64,000 bases of DNA from Actinomycetota bacterium (GTDB lineage Bacteria; Actinomycetota; Thermoleophilia; Solirubrobacterales; 70-9): the NCBI GenBank assembly GCA_018268675.1, contig JAFDWB010000064.1:1-64000 (forward strand), read 5' to 3'. Below are positions 21,915 to 31,019 of this stretch, in pieces. How positions within the stretch are numbered: the first letter of the stretch is position 1; every line of letters starts with the position of its first letter. Position numbers and translations under genes: made by a program. A model generated the notes under the pieces. It worked only from the letters and a program-made list of their open reading frames with translations. It was not told the origin of the DNA and did not search any database.

Positions 21915-24900
21915 CTACTCGGTCGAGATGCTCGGGTCCGCCTGGACCTTGTGCGGCATCACCATGAGGAAGTTGCTGGTCGCGTCCTCGGCCAGGCCCA
22001 GGATCCGCGCGGCCTCCTCGTCCTGGCCGGTGGCGCGCAGCTCCTCGGCGTAGCCGGAGAGCAGGTCGTCGATGTCGATCAGGGCCTCCGAGTCGAGGTC
22101 CTTCAGCTCGACTTTGGCGCCCCGACCAAGCCGCCGTTCGATCGCCTCGGGGTCGATCCCGAAGGCGTTGAAGCGGACGTAGACGCGGCCACCGGTCATC
22201 CCGGCGCAGGCCCACGGCCCGATGTCGCCGAGCACGATCGCCCGCCCCGAGGTCATGTACTCGAAGGCGAACCCCTTCGCGTTGGCGCGGTCGACGATGC
22301 AGCCGCGGGCGTCGTCGATGTCCTGCTGCGGCTCACCGCCGAGCACCACGTCGGCGCCGGAGAGGCGGATGCAGAAGCGCGAGTCGGCCGAGCCCTGGAC
22401 ATACAGCTTGCCCCGCTGGGCGCCGTAGGCGAACGACTTGCCGACCGAGCCGTTCAGCCGCTTCCCGGTCGCCCCCTTGCCCTTGAGGATCGCGATCGTC
22501 CCCCCCAGCATCGCCTTGCCGACGCCGTCCTGGGCGCCGCCCTCGACCCGCAGCGCCACCCCGTAGGAGTTGAACGCGCCGAGGCCTTGGCCGGCGACCG
22601 AGCCGCCGTTGAACTCGAGGCTGGCGAGGATCTCGTCGCTCGGCGCCGGGCCGCCTTCGAAGATCCGCGAGCGCGCGATCGCCCCCGCCAGCTCGGTCCC
22701 GAGCACGCGGTCGTTGGCGTCGGTCGGCCGCGGGAACTCGCTGCGCACCGTGTTGCCGCCGCAGATTTCCGGCGCCAGCGCGGCGATCTCCGCCGAGGCG
22801 GCCTTCGCCTCCATGCGGATCGGTCGGGCGACGACGAGGCCCGCTTCGGCCCTGGTGTCGGCGAACTCCTCGGCGACCGGCAGGTCGAGCGGCTCGAGGT
22901 CGAGGTACTCCTCCAGTGGCGTGATCAGCGGCGCCAGGTCGATCCGGTCGGTCATCGCCACCTGCTCGAGCAGGTCATAACGGCCGACCAGGTCCTGGGC
23001 ACGGCTGTAGCCGAGCGAGGCGACCACCCGCTTGACCTCCTCGCCCATCGAGGCGAAGAAGCGGGCGCAGCTCTCGGCCGAGCGGTCGACCTCCTGCGGG
23101 GTGAACTTCTTGAGGCCGTGCTCGGCGGCCTGCTCGGTCGTCTCGATCTGCGTGGCGATGCCGACGTGGCAGGTGTCGAGCTGGCAGCCGCGGCAGATCG
23201 TGCAGCCGAGCGAGACCATCGCCAGCGTCCCGAAGCCGACCCGGTTGGCGCCGAGGCAGTGGAGCTTGACGATGTCGTAGCCGGTGCGGTACCCGCCATC
23301 GGCCCAGACCTCGACCCGGTTGCGGAGCCCCGCCTCCATCAGCGCCTGGTGGACGGCGCGGGTGCCGATGTCGCTCGGCAACCCAACGTGGCGGAGCGCG
23401 TGCTGGCGCGCCGCGCCGGTGCCGCCCTCGAAGCCCGAGAGCGTGATGATGTCCGCCCCCGCCTTGGCGATCCCGAGGCCGATCGTGCCGATGTTCGGCA
23501 CCACCGGCACCTTGACCGACACCCGCACGTCCGGGTTCACCGTCTTCAGCTCGTCGATCAGCTCGGCGAGGTCCTCGATCGAGTAGAGGTCGTGGTTGTT
23601 CGACGGCGAGATCAGGTCGGTGCCCGGCGACGCGTTACGCGCCGCGGCGACCTTCTCGGAGACCTTCTTGCCCGGCAGGTGGCCGCCCTCGCCCGGCTTC
23701 GCCCCCTGGCCGATCTTGATCTCGGCGACGTAGGAGCTGTTCACCATCTCGGCGGAGACGCCGAAGCGGCCCGAGGCGATCTGCTGCCCGCGCCATTTGC
23801 GGTACTGGCCGTACATGTCGCGGATCTCCCCACCCTCGCCGTTCATGCAGAGGATGTTGGTCGCCTTGGCCGCGTCGGCGTAGGCCCGGAAGGCCGGTTC
23901 CGACTGCGAGCCGAAGCTCATCGACGAGATGACGATCGGATAATCGTGGTGGCCGACGCCGGCGTCGACGGTGCTCGGGTCGACCGGCTCGCGGTCCCCC
24001 TTCAGCGCCATGATGTGGCGCATCGAGATCGGGCTCTGCTTCTCCAGCTCGCGGACCTTCTCCGAGTACTCCTCGTAGGTGCCGCTCCCGTTCGCGGTCG
24101 CGATCGCGAACTTGTAGACCTTCGGGTAGAAGCGGAACGTCTTCGCCGGTTTGGCCGACGCGTCGTCGCCGGCGAGCGTCTTGGCGCGCTCGTTGGTGTC
24201 GGCGTCGAGGTCGGCGAAACCGGTGCCGCCCTTCTCGGTCGCCGCGAACGCCTTCGTCTGGAAGATCTCGGCCAGCTCCGGCTTCACCCCGATCGAGGAG
24301 AACTGGCGCGCGTACCCGCGCACCTCGTGGATGCCGATCGTCGAGATCACTTTCTCGATGCCTTTGGTGAGCGCCGCGCAGAGGTTGCCGACGTCCTTCT
24401 CGTAATCCTCGACGCAGATCACTTCGACCATCACGTAGGGGCAGACGCCGTTGGCGCCGAGCCCGAGCGCCAGCATCACGTCGTGGACGTTGCGCAACGC
24501 CGCCGAGCGCAGGACGATCCCGCAGCGCCGCCGCAGGTTCACTTCGCCGCGCTCGACCTTGAACTGCTTCAGTGCCTGGTCGACCGCCGAGGTCGCCAGA
24601 TGCGGGTCGAGGTAGCGCCGCTCGCCGTCGTAGACGGTGCGGTCGGTGAGGATCACCAGCTCGGCCCCGTTGCGGACCTTTTTCACCGCCTCGTGCTTGA
24701 TCCGCTCGATCGCGCCCGCCGTCGTCTCCGACTCGAGCAGCGAGATGTCGACCGCGGCGGCGCGGCCGCGGAACTCCTCCCAGAGGTCCTCGAGCAGGTA
24801 GGTGTGGTGGTCGCGGGCGATCTTCCGGTAGGTCTTGTCGGAGAGCGGCGCGAGGCCGTGGTGCCCGCCGAGGATCACCGGGAAGGCGGTTTCGACCGTC

Positions 24901-26576
24901 GCCGTGTCCTCGGCGGCGGAGTCGAACGACGGCCGCCGGCCGAACAGCGTGCGGGTCGAGAAGTGCTCCAGCTCGCGTTCGCGGTCGAGCGCCGGGTTGG
25001 TGACCACGGCGACCGTCTCCTTGAAGTAGTCGGCGAGGTTCTGCCGCTCCGGCGAGAGCGCCGCCAGCGGCCCGTCGTACCCGAGCGAGCCGACCGGCTC
25101 GGCCCCGTTCGACGCCATCTGCTGGACCAGTTTGACGTCGTCGCGCTGCCAGCCGAAGCCCGCCAGGATGCGATCTTCGACCTTCACCGGCTCGGCCGGG
25201 CCGGCTTCCGAGTAGCCGGGGACGTCGGCGCCCTCGAGCGGGCCGCCGGTCTCCAGCGCGCGCTCGTACGGCGCCACGGCGTCGATCCCGTTGCGGGCCA
25301 GCCAGCGGTCCTTGACGATCCGCAGCATCTCCGCGTGCGGGTGCAGGGTCGAGGCGCGGCGGGCCCGGTCGATCATCACCATCGTCTTCTCGCCGGGCGC
25401 CATCGGCTGCGGCTCGGAGACCATCTTGTGGACCGAGACCACGCCCGGCTCGGAGCTGAAGACGAAGTCCGACTCGGTCTCCACTTTCCACAGTGGGCGC
25501 AGGCCCATCGCGTCGGCGGAGAAGACGCATTCGTCGTCGTGGCGGGCGATCAGCGCGACCGGGCCCTGGGCGAACGGCCCCATCGTCTGGTGCAGGTACA
25601 TGTAGAAGCCGCGCAGCTCCTCCGGCAGGGTGCGGATCTCGGCGACGATCGGCGGCAGGATCATCTCCATCGCCTCCGCCAGCGAGAGACCCTCGCGACT
25701 CACCATCGTGTCGATCGTCAGGTTCAGGTCCTGCGAGTCGGAGGCGCCGGGGGTGATCTGGACCGCCAGCATCTTCGCCTCCTGGCGCAGCTGTTCGATC
25801 GTGTTGATCTCGCCGTTGTGGCCGAGCGCCGAGAACGGCTGCACCCGCTTGAAGGAGGGCCAGGTGTTGGTCGAGTAGCGGTTGTGGCCGAAGGCGCCGA
25901 CGGTCTCGAAGCGGGGGTCCGTGAGGTCCGGGTAGTAGGCCCCGAGCACGCTCGGCGCGCCCATCACCTTGTACACGCAGGTGGTCCCGGAGAAGGACGG
26001 GACGTGGACGCCGAGCCGGCGCTCCAGCTCCAGCAGCAGCTCGAAGACGACCGCGTCGCGGTGCTCGGCGTCGGAGACGAGCCCGGCGATCTGCCAGAAG
26101 ACCGGCTCCTCCTCGCGCGCGGTCGGGCCGAGCGCGGTCGAGTCGACGGCGCCGTCGCGCTCGGCGAGGATGCGGAAGCCGCCCTCGGCGAGCAGCTCGC
26201 GGCCGTCGTGCTTGATCTTCTCGACGTCCTGGGAGCGCTCGACGAAGACGTGGGCGACGGCGAAGGCAGCATCGAGGGTGAGCGCCGGGTCATGCCCGCC
26301 GACCCGGACCTCCTCGGCCCAGATCTTCCGCGGCAGGTCGAGCAGCAGGCCACAGCCGTCCCCCTCCCCGTCGACGTTGCCGGCCCGGTGGAGCATCTTC
26401 TGCAGGGCCGGGATCGCCAGCGCGATCGGTTCGTGGCTCGGCGTCGCGTCCTTGCGCACGGACGCGTAGATCGCGCAGGCGTCGTTGTCTTCGACGCTCG
26501 GCGGTGAAACCAGTGGCTTGTAGGGGCGCTCCGGCGAGTAACGCTCGACTCGACGGGCGTCGGGCTGACTGGGCAT
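21915..26576 (-). CDS. gltB: Glutamate synthase large subunit
   Basis: Ammonia-assimilating GOGAT alpha subunit, 1553 residues. Order: propeptide (~1-33); class II glutamine amidotransferase with catalytic Cys in NDACAIYAS (C34); central domain; FMN/synthase domain with ISPSNNHDLYSIEDLAELID and the 3Fe-4S Cys cluster CTICRGCQLDTC; C-terminal GXGXG domain (GGTIAILKGKGATGKRLNGS). The propeptide must be removed to free C34. No gltD small subunit is adjacent, so the NADPH-linked partner must be encoded elsewhere. Two hairpins lie in the upstream gap. Confidence 0.97.
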   Translation of the reverse strand: MPSQPDARRVERYSPERPYKPLVSPPSVEDNDACAIYASVRKDATPSHEPIALAIPALQKMLHRAGNVDGEGDGCGLLLDLPRKIWAEEVRVGGHDPALTLDAAFAVAHVFVERSQDVEKIKHDGRELLAEGGFRILAERDGAVDSTALGPTAREEEPVFWQIAGLVSDAEHRDAVVFELLLELERRLGVHVPSFSGTTCVYKVMGAPSVLGAYYPDLTDPRFETVGAFGHNRYSTNTWPSFKRVQPFSALGHNGEINTIEQLRQEAKMLAVQITPGASDSQDLNLTIDTMVSREGLSLAEAMEMILPPIVAEIRTLPEELRGFYMYLHQTMGPFAQGPVALIARHDDECVFSADAMGLRPLWKVETESDFVFSSEPGVVSVHKMVSEPQPMAPGEKTMVMIDRARRASTLHPHAEMLRIVKDRWLARNGIDAVAPYERALETGGPLEGADVPGYSEAGPAEPVKVEDRILAGFGWQRDDVKLVQQMASNGAEPVGSLGYDGPLAALSPERQNLADYFKETVAVVTNPALDRERELEHFSTRTLFGRRPSFDSAAEDTATVETAFPVILGGHHGLAPLSDKTYRKIARDHHTYLLEDLWEEFRGRAAAVDISLLESETTAGAIERIKHEAVKKVRNGAELVILTDRTVYDGERRYLDPHLATSAVDQALKQFKVERGEVNLRRRCGIVLRSAALRNVHDVMLALGLGANGVCPYVMVEVICVEDYEKDVGNLCAALTKGIEKVISTIGIHEVRGYARQFSSIGVKPELAEIFQTKAFAATEKGGTGFADLDADTNERAKTLAGDDASAKPAKTFRFYPKVYKFAIATANGSGTYEEYSEKVRELEKQSPISMRHIMALKGDREPVDPSTVDAGVGHHDYPIVISSMSFGSQSEPAFRAYADAAKATNILCMNGEGGEIRDMYGQYRKWRGQQIASGRFGVSAEMVNSSYVAEIKIGQGAKPGEGGHLPGKKVSEKVAAARNASPGTDLISPSNNHDLYSIEDLAELIDELKTVNPDVRVSVKVPVVPNIGTIGLGIAKAGADIITLSGFEGGTGAARQHALRHVGLPSDIGTRAVHQALMEAGLRNRVEVWADGGYRTGYDIVKLHCLGANRVGFGTLAMVSLGCTICRGCQLDTCHVGIATQIETTEQAAEHGLKKFTPQEVDRSAESCARFFASMGEEVKRVVASLGYSRAQDLVGRYDLLEQVAMTDRIDLAPLITPLEEYLDLEPLDLPVAEEFADTRAEAGLVVARPIRMEAKAASAEIAALAPEICGGNTVRSEFPRPTDANDRVLGTELAGAIARSRIFEGGPAPSDEILASLEFNGGSVAGQGLGAFNSYGVALRVEGGAQDGVGKAMLGGTIAILKGKGATGKRLNGSVGKSFAYGAQRGKLYVQGSADSRFCIRLSGADVVLGGEPQQDIDDARGCIVDRANAKGFAFEYMTSGRAIVLGDIGPWACAGMTGGRVYVRFNAFGIDPEAIERRLGRGAKVELKDLDSEALIDIDDLLSGYAEELRATGQDEEAARILGLAEDATSNFLMVMPHKVQADPSISTE

Positions 26577-26624
26577 ATCTACCTCCCGGGATCCGCGCCT
26601 TCTTCGAGCGGGCGCGCGACGGGT

Positions 26625-26656
26625 TTGCGGGCTCCCGGAGTATAGGGAGCCCGCAA
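26625..26656. promoter_or_regulatory. 12-bp hairpin upstream of gltB
   Basis: TTGCGGGCTCCC (26625-26636) pairs perfectly with 26645-26656, leaving an 8-nt loop. It lies 48 nt before the gltB start on the minus strand, so it could be in the gltB leader or end the upstream transcript. Confidence 0.5.
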
Positions 26657-26668
26657 CGCATCATGAGT

Positions 26669-26711
26669 GCGTTCTCAGAAATCCTCGCTAAGCGGGGATT
26701 TCCGAGAACGC
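26669..26711 (-). terminator. Hairpin after the beta-propeller gene
   Basis: GCGTTCTCAGAAATCC (26669-26684) pairs with 26696-26711 (15 of 16), and the loop itself holds CGCT/AGCG. It starts 8 nt after the stop of the minus-strand gene at 26720. No T-run follows. Confidence 0.6.
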
Positions 26712-26719
26712 GGCGGGGC

Positions 26720-27757
26720 TCAGCCGCCCCAGGAGGGGTTGAAACCGCCGTTCACGAGCACCTTCGCCTTGCCGCCCGCGTAGGGGACCGAGGCGATCTT
26801 CAGCTGCGAGCCGGGCCCTTCGAAGCCGCCGAGGTACCCGTACACGGTCTTGCCGTCGGGACTGAGCGCGACGCCGGCGAAGCCGGTCTCGGGATTGCTC
26901 GCGCTGAGCGACTTTTCCGCCCCGGTCTTCGGATTCACGGTGACCGCGTAGCTCGTGTCCTGGCCCTCGAACTCGGTCAGCAGCTGGTTCCCGGACGCCG
27001 ACCAGGCGGTCGGGAAAAGCCCGACGACCAGCGGCCCGACCGTGGTGTGGGTGAGGCGCTTCACCGACTTGCCGTTCGCGTTCATCAGGAAGAGGTCGTT
27101 CTTCGGGCCGTATTTGCGCTGCTTCGCGTTCAGCTGCTTGACGAAGACGATCTGCCCCTGCGGCCCCCAGAGCGGCGAGGTCGAGATGCCGTCGTTGGTC
27201 AGCTGCGAGGTCGGGCCGCCGGTGACCGGGTCGCGGAAGATGTTGGTCTTCGTCGGGTAGGCCTGGCTCGCGGAGAGGCCGAAGACGACTTCCTTGTTGT
27301 CGGGGGAGAAGCTCAAGCCCTGGAAGTAGCCGGTCGCGATCCGGGTCGCCTTGCCGGTTTCGACGTCGATGATGTAGAGCGTGCGGGTGCCCAGTTCGCC
27401 GCCGCGGAGCGCCGCCACCATGCTCGAATCCGGGGACCAGGCGACGGTGAAGGTTTCGCGCCAGGGAGAGAAGATCGTCTTCGTCTTCCCGGTCCCCACG
27501 TTGTAGAGCTTCATTTCCGGCGTGTGGTTCTTCGCTTCCCGTTCGAAGATGACGAGTTCGCCGTTCGGCGAGACCTTCGCGTTGGCGCCCGCGCCGATCG
27601 CCTTCGCCCCCTTGCCGTTGTCCTGGGCGACGGAGATGTGCGGGTGGTAGAGGTTGGTGCTGTAGGCGAGCGTCGCCTGGGCGGCGGCCGGAAGGGCCAG
27701 GAGCGCGGCGACGGCAACGAGGGCAGGGATCAGCTTGAGCTTCGGCAAGGTAGGCAT
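26720..27757 (-). CDS. Secreted TolB-like beta-propeller protein
   Basis: A 345-residue exported protein. The signal peptide is LKLIPALVAVAALLALPAAA (~7-26) with a cleavage site near AQA-TLAY. The mature part has repeated TolB/PD40-type blades, such as AKVSPNGELVIFERE, TVAWSPDSSMVAALRGGELG, GLSFSPDNKEVVFGLSASQA and VALSPDGKTVYGYLGG. It probably binds a protein or carbohydrate partner outside the membrane; no catalytic domain is seen. Codon usage favours GAA. A TAGAGT box lies 7 nt before the ATG. Confidence 0.87.
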   Translation of the reverse strand: MPTLPKLKLIPALVAVAALLALPAAAQATLAYSTNLYHPHISVAQDNGKGAKAIGAGANAKVSPNGELVIFEREAKNHTPEMKLYNVGTGKTKTIFSPWRETFTVAWSPDSSMVAALRGGELGTRTLYIIDVETGKATRIATGYFQGLSFSPDNKEVVFGLSASQAYPTKTNIFRDPVTGGPTSQLTNDGISTSPLWGPQGQIVFVKQLNAKQRKYGPKNDLFLMNANGKSVKRLTHTTVGPLVVGLFPTAWSASGNQLLTEFEGQDTSYAVTVNPKTGAEKSLSASNPETGFAGVALSPDGKTVYGYLGGFEGPGSQLKIASVPYAGGKAKVLVNGGFNPSWGG

Positions 27758-27764
27758 GCGGCCG

Positions 27765-27770
27765 ACTCTA
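27765..27770 (-). promoter_or_regulatory. -10-like box of the beta-propeller gene
   Basis: TAGAGT on the minus strand, 7 nt before the ATG at 27757. Confidence 0.5.
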
Positions 27771-27814
27771 TCCGCGTCGCGGGCAACGGAAAAGAGCTTC
27801 CACCCATTCGTCCA

Positions 27815-27853
27815 GCTGTTCCTTTCTTCGGAGGGGTCGGCAAAAGGAACAGC
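27815..27853 (-). terminator. Hairpin after thrB
   Basis: GCTGTTCCTTT (27815-27825) pairs with AAAGGAACAGC (27843-27853). It starts 18 nt after the thrB stop and would end the lysA-hom-thrC-thrB transcript. Window bases 1-24 resemble its right arm. Confidence 0.6.
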
Positions 27854-27871
27854 CCGCGGGAGGGGCGGCGG

Positions 27872-28792
27872 TCAGAGCTCGGGGACGTCGACGCCGAGCG
27901 GTTCGAAGGGGAGGCGGCGGACCTCGGCCCAGCCCTCGCAGCGCTCCTTCAGGGCCGCCGCGACGCCGCCCGCGTCGTCCCAGGTCGTCCAGACGAGGAC
28001 GGTCGGGCCGGCGCCCGAGATCGTCGCCCCCAGCGCGCCGAGCTCGGCCGCCGCGTCGACGATCTCCATCGAGCGCGGGTAGAGCGCGCGCCGGCGCGGC
28101 TGGTGGATGCGGTCGTGGAGGCCGCGGCGGACCAGGTCGAGGTCGGCGCTCCGCAGTCCCAGCACCAGCAACGCCGCGGCGGACACGTTGGCGACCGCGT
28201 CGCCCAGCGGCAGCTCCGCCGGGATCGCCTCCCGGGCGAGCCGCGTCGAGACCTCCTCGCCCGGGATCACCACGACCCCCTCGAGCCCCTCCGGCGCCTC
28301 GAACCGCGCCGCAAACACCCCCGCTCCCTCGACGCTTGTCTTCGTATCGTTGACAAGCGTCGGAACGCCGGCTGCAGAGCAGACGACGAAGCCGCCGTAG
28401 ATCGCCGCTGCGACGTTGTCGGGGTGGCCCTCGATCGCGGTCGCGCGGGCGAGCAGCTCCTCACGCGTGAGCGCCAGCTCGAAGAGGTGGTCGGCGGCAG
28501 CGAGGCCCGCGACGATCGCCGCCGCGCTCGACCCGAGCCCTCGCGCCAACGGGATCTCCGAGCGCAGCCGGAAGGCGATCCCGTCCGCCGGGTGCAGCGT
28601 CTCGAAGGCCCGCACGAGCAGGTTCTCGCGCCCCGTCGGCACCGCCAGCCCGCCGGGATCGAACGAGTACTCCCCCGCCTCTTCGACCTCCAGCTCCAGG
28701 TGCAGGGCCACCGCCGCCGCCATCGCGTCGTACCCCGGCCCCAGGTTGGCCGAGGAGGCGGGGACGCGGACGAGTCGGTGCCGGGCGGTCAT
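27872..28792 (-). CDS. thrB: Homoserine kinase with in-frame palindromic insert
   Basis: GHMP kinase that phosphorylates homoserine for threonine synthesis. The 306-residue protein has motif 1 PASSANLGPGYDAMA (~11-25), the ATP loop PLARGLGSSAAAIVAGL (~83-99) and motif 3 GATISGAGPTVLV (~251-263). At ~144-154 the 33-nt palindromic element adds TLVNDTKTSVE between strands CSAAGVP and EGAGVFAARF, probably a surface loop. The ATG at 28792 overlaps the ATPase stop by 4 nt (ATGA). The frame is open further up, but only as antisense to nothing credible. Confidence 0.95.
   Translation of the reverse strand: MTARHRLVRVPASSANLGPGYDAMAAAVALHLELEVEEAGEYSFDPGGLAVPTGRENLLVRAFETLHPADGIAFRLRSEIPLARGLGSSAAAIVAGLAAADHLFELALTREELLARATAIEGHPDNVAAAIYGGFVVCSAAGVPTLVNDTKTSVEGAGVFAARFEAPEGLEGVVVIPGEEVSTRLAREAIPAELPLGDAVANVSAAALLVLGLRSADLDLVRRGLHDRIHQPRRRALYPRSMEIVDAAAELGALGATISGAGPTVLVWTTWDDAGGVAAALKERCEGWAEVRRLPFEPLGVDVPEL
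28330..28362. repeat. 33-nt palindromic element inside thrB, copy P2
   Basis: Same 33 bases as 8484-8516 on the opposite strand. Read in the thrB frame it again gives TLVNDTKTSVE, with the element's first base at the second codon position in both genes. Confidence 0.92.
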
Positions 28793-29925
28793 CGCAGGTG
28801 ATCCTCGCCGCCATTGTGTTGCAATTCGACAGCCCAGCGCGCGAGCAGCGGGTCGACCGGCTGCCATCCCCCCTCGACTTTGCGGACCTGGCCACCACGG
28901 ACCAACGCTTCGCGGGCGTAGCGGGCGCTGCTCTTGGAGAGGTTGAAGCGGGTCAAGGTCCGCTCGGCGAAGAGACCCGCGCCACCAACCGCAAGAGCCG
29001 CGAAGACGGCCTGTTCTTTCGTCTCCAGGGAGTCCCAGGCCGCCCTCAGCGCCTCGTCATGCTCGGCGAACACCGTGGTCACGGCCCGCTGCCAACACTC
29101 GGCGTCCGCTGCCTGGTCGATCGGGGTCTGCTCCCACAGCTGATGAGCCAGGAGCATCGCCCGCTGAGGATGCCCGGCGGCAAGATCGAGCAGGGGATCG
29201 AGTGCCGCACCCACGCTGCGTCGCGTCTTCTCGAATCGCCCACTGACGTATTCGGCGATGTCGAAATCGGCCAGCGGCGCCAACTCGAACGCTCTTGCCT
29301 GGCCGAAGAACGGCCGCTCGTACCGGCCGAAGAGCTCGTTCATCAGGCCGGGATGTGACCCGGCGAAGATGTAGCTCGCGGCGTCGCCGTGGCGCTGGAT
29401 GCGACTGCGGAAGAGCCCGTCGATGCCGGGGCCCACCGCCAGGAGTGCCTGGAACTCGTCGAAGGCGACCAGGGTTCTCTTGCCGGTGCGCTCGAAGAGG
29501 CCCACCGGAAGATCGAGCAAGCCGGAGAGCAGCCGTTTCGTCCGTTCCTCGACCCGCGGGCGCGAATCGACCCGCACCGGGCCACCGCCGACGCTGATCC
29601 CGGGACGAAGCGCGCGGATCGCCGACCGGGCCAGCTCGCCCGCTCGCGACCGGATGACGGCATACCCGTCTTCCATTCGTTCGGCGACCTCGATCTCGGA
29701 GAGGACGCCGTAGAAGTCGACCTCCACGTAGTTCATCCCGATCGCTTCGGCGTCGCGGCCGAGCCGCCGCAGCAGGCTCGTCTTGCCGTAACGCCGCGGT
29801 GCCGAGAGTCGGACCGCGTGTCCTCCCTCGGCCAATGCCAGAAGCCGCTTCGACTCTTCGTCCCGATCGATCAGGTCGTCGGGATCGACGGGCTGGCTGA
29901 AGACGAAGGGATTGAGCGCGTCCAT
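28789..29925 (-). CDS. AAA-type ATPase inserted in the threonine operon
   Basis: A 378-residue ATPase like the archaeal-ATPase/DUF234-type group. Walker A is SAPRRYGKTSLLRRLG (~42-57), Walker B TLVAFDEFQALL (~151-162), a sensor-like SYIFAGSHPG follows, and the C-terminus (~290-375) looks like a winged helix (TRFNLSKSSARYAREALVRG). Its role is unknown; such STAND-like ATPases are often mobile. It lies between thrC and thrB, overlaps thrB by 4 nt, and is visibly less GC-rich than its neighbours, suggesting acquisition. ATG 29925 is chosen (a TTG one codon up is possible). A perfect palindrome sits 5 nt before the start, with no clear ribosome site. Confidence 0.85.
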   Translation of the reverse strand: MDALNPFVFSQPVDPDDLIDRDEESKRLLALAEGGHAVRLSAPRRYGKTSLLRRLGRDAEAIGMNYVEVDFYGVLSEIEVAERMEDGYAVIRSRAGELARSAIRALRPGISVGGGPVRVDSRPRVEERTKRLLSGLLDLPVGLFERTGKRTLVAFDEFQALLAVGPGIDGLFRSRIQRHGDAASYIFAGSHPGLMNELFGRYERPFFGQARAFELAPLADFDIAEYVSGRFEKTRRSVGAALDPLLDLAAGHPQRAMLLAHQLWEQTPIDQAADAECWQRAVTTVFAEHDEALRAAWDSLETKEQAVFAALAVGGAGLFAERTLTRFNLSKSSARYAREALVRGGQVRKVEGGWQPVDPLLARWAVELQHNGGEDHLR

Positions 29926-29930
29926 CAATA

Positions 29931-29971
29931 GTTCAGTCTCACTCTACCAAAAAGGTACAGTGAGACTGAAC
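29931..29971. promoter_or_regulatory. 41-nt palindrome before the ATPase gene
   Basis: Perfect 13-bp arms GTTCAGTCTCACT (29931-29943) and AGTGAGACTGAAC (29959-29971); inside, TACC/GGTA flank AAAAA. It lies between the thrC stop (29979) and the ATPase start, so it may be an operator, a translation-blocking hairpin or a thrC terminator. Confidence 0.75.
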
Positions 29972-29978
29972 TACCTCT

Positions 29979-31019
29979 TCAGTCTCCGAAGACCGCGCGC
30001 TCGACCGCGCTCAGGTCGTTCTCGCAGCTGATCACCGCCGGAGCTTTGCCGAGCGCGGTGTCGGGGTCCTTGAGGCCGTGGCCGGTGAGGACCGCGACCA
30101 CGGTCTCCGGTTTCGGGTCGCCGTCGACGGTCGGCAGGCCGTGGGCGAGGAGGCCCGCCACCGAGGCGGCCGAGGCCGGCTCGCAGAAGACGCCGACGCA
30201 GCTCGCCAGCCAGTGGTAGGCGTCGATGATCTGCTCGTCGGTGACCGCGGCGACGCGGCCACGCGAGGTGGTGAAGGCGGCCATCGCCTCCTCCCAGCGG
30301 GCCGGGTTGCCGATCCGGATCGCGGAGGCGATCGTCTCCGGGTTCTCGACCGGCTTGCCGGTGACGAGCGGCGCCGCGCCCGCGGCCTGGAAGCCGTAGA
30401 GGATCGGCGCCGCGCCCATCTCCTGGAAGCCGCGCCAGTAGGCGGTCACGTTGCCCGCGTTGCCGACCGGGATCGCCAGGGCGTCGGGCGCCCGCCCGAG
30501 CTCGTCGATCAGCTCGAAGGCGGCGGTCTTCTGCCCTTCGATCCGGTACGGGTTGACCGAGTTGACGAGCTCGATCGGGTGCTTCTGGGAGAGCTCGCGG
30601 ACGATCCGCAGGGCGTCGTCGAAGTTGCCTTTGAGGGCGACCACGCGCGCCCCGTGGATCAGCGCCTGGGCGAGCTTGCCGATCGCGATCTTCCCCTCCG
30701 GCACGATCACCGCCCCGCGCAGCCCGGCGCGGGCCGCGTAGGCCGCGCAGCTCGCCGCCGTGTTGCCGGTCGAGGCGCAGATCACCGCGTCCACCCCGCG
30801 CCCCTTCGCCCGCGAGACGGCGACGGTCATGCCGCGGTCCTTGAACGAGCCGGTCGGGTTGGCGCCGTCGAACTTCAGCATCACCTCGGCGCCGACCCGT
30901 TCGGAGAGGACCGGCGAGGGGATCAGCGGCGTCGAGCCCTCCTGCAGGCTGACGATCGGGTCGTCGGGCTCCAGGTTCAGGCGGTCGCGGTAGCGTTCGA
31001 TCAGGCCCCGTTCCGGCAC
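29979..31019 (-). CDS. thrC: Threonine synthase
   Basis: PLP enzyme converting O-phosphohomoserine to threonine. The 346-residue protein has the PLP lysine in [11 protein letters not shown] (K60), the phosphate-binding loop [12 protein letters not shown] and [19 protein letters not shown]. It starts at GTG 31019, whose first base is the last of the hom stop codon (TAGTG), so it is translationally coupled to hom. The frame stays open far upstream, but that is antisense-free overlap with hom in another frame and not part of the protein. Length is normal for the short actinobacterial form. Confidence 0.96.
   Translation of the reverse strand: MPERGLIERYRDRLNLEPDDPIVSLQEGSTPLIPSPVLSERVGAEVMLKFDGANPTGSFKDRGMTVAVSRAKGRGVDAVICASTGNTAASCAAYAARAGLRGAVIVPEGKIAIGKLAQALIHGARVVALKGNFDDALRIVRELSQKHPIELVNSVNPYRIEGQKTAAFELIDELGRAPDALAIPVGNAGNVTAYWRGFQEMGAAPILYGFQAAGAAPLVTGKPVENPETIASAIRIGNPARWEEAMAAFTTSRGRVAAVTDEQIIDAYHWLASCVGVFCEPASAASVAGLLAHGLPTVDGDPKPETVVAVLTGHGLKDPDTALGKAPAVISCENDLSAVERAVFGD

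Noticed and set aside
21951-26507. A 1518-codon open frame antisense to gltB
   Set aside because: A shadow frame from strong third-position GC; its translation is low-complexity Arg/Ala/Asp-rich with no domain, while gltB on the other strand is complete.
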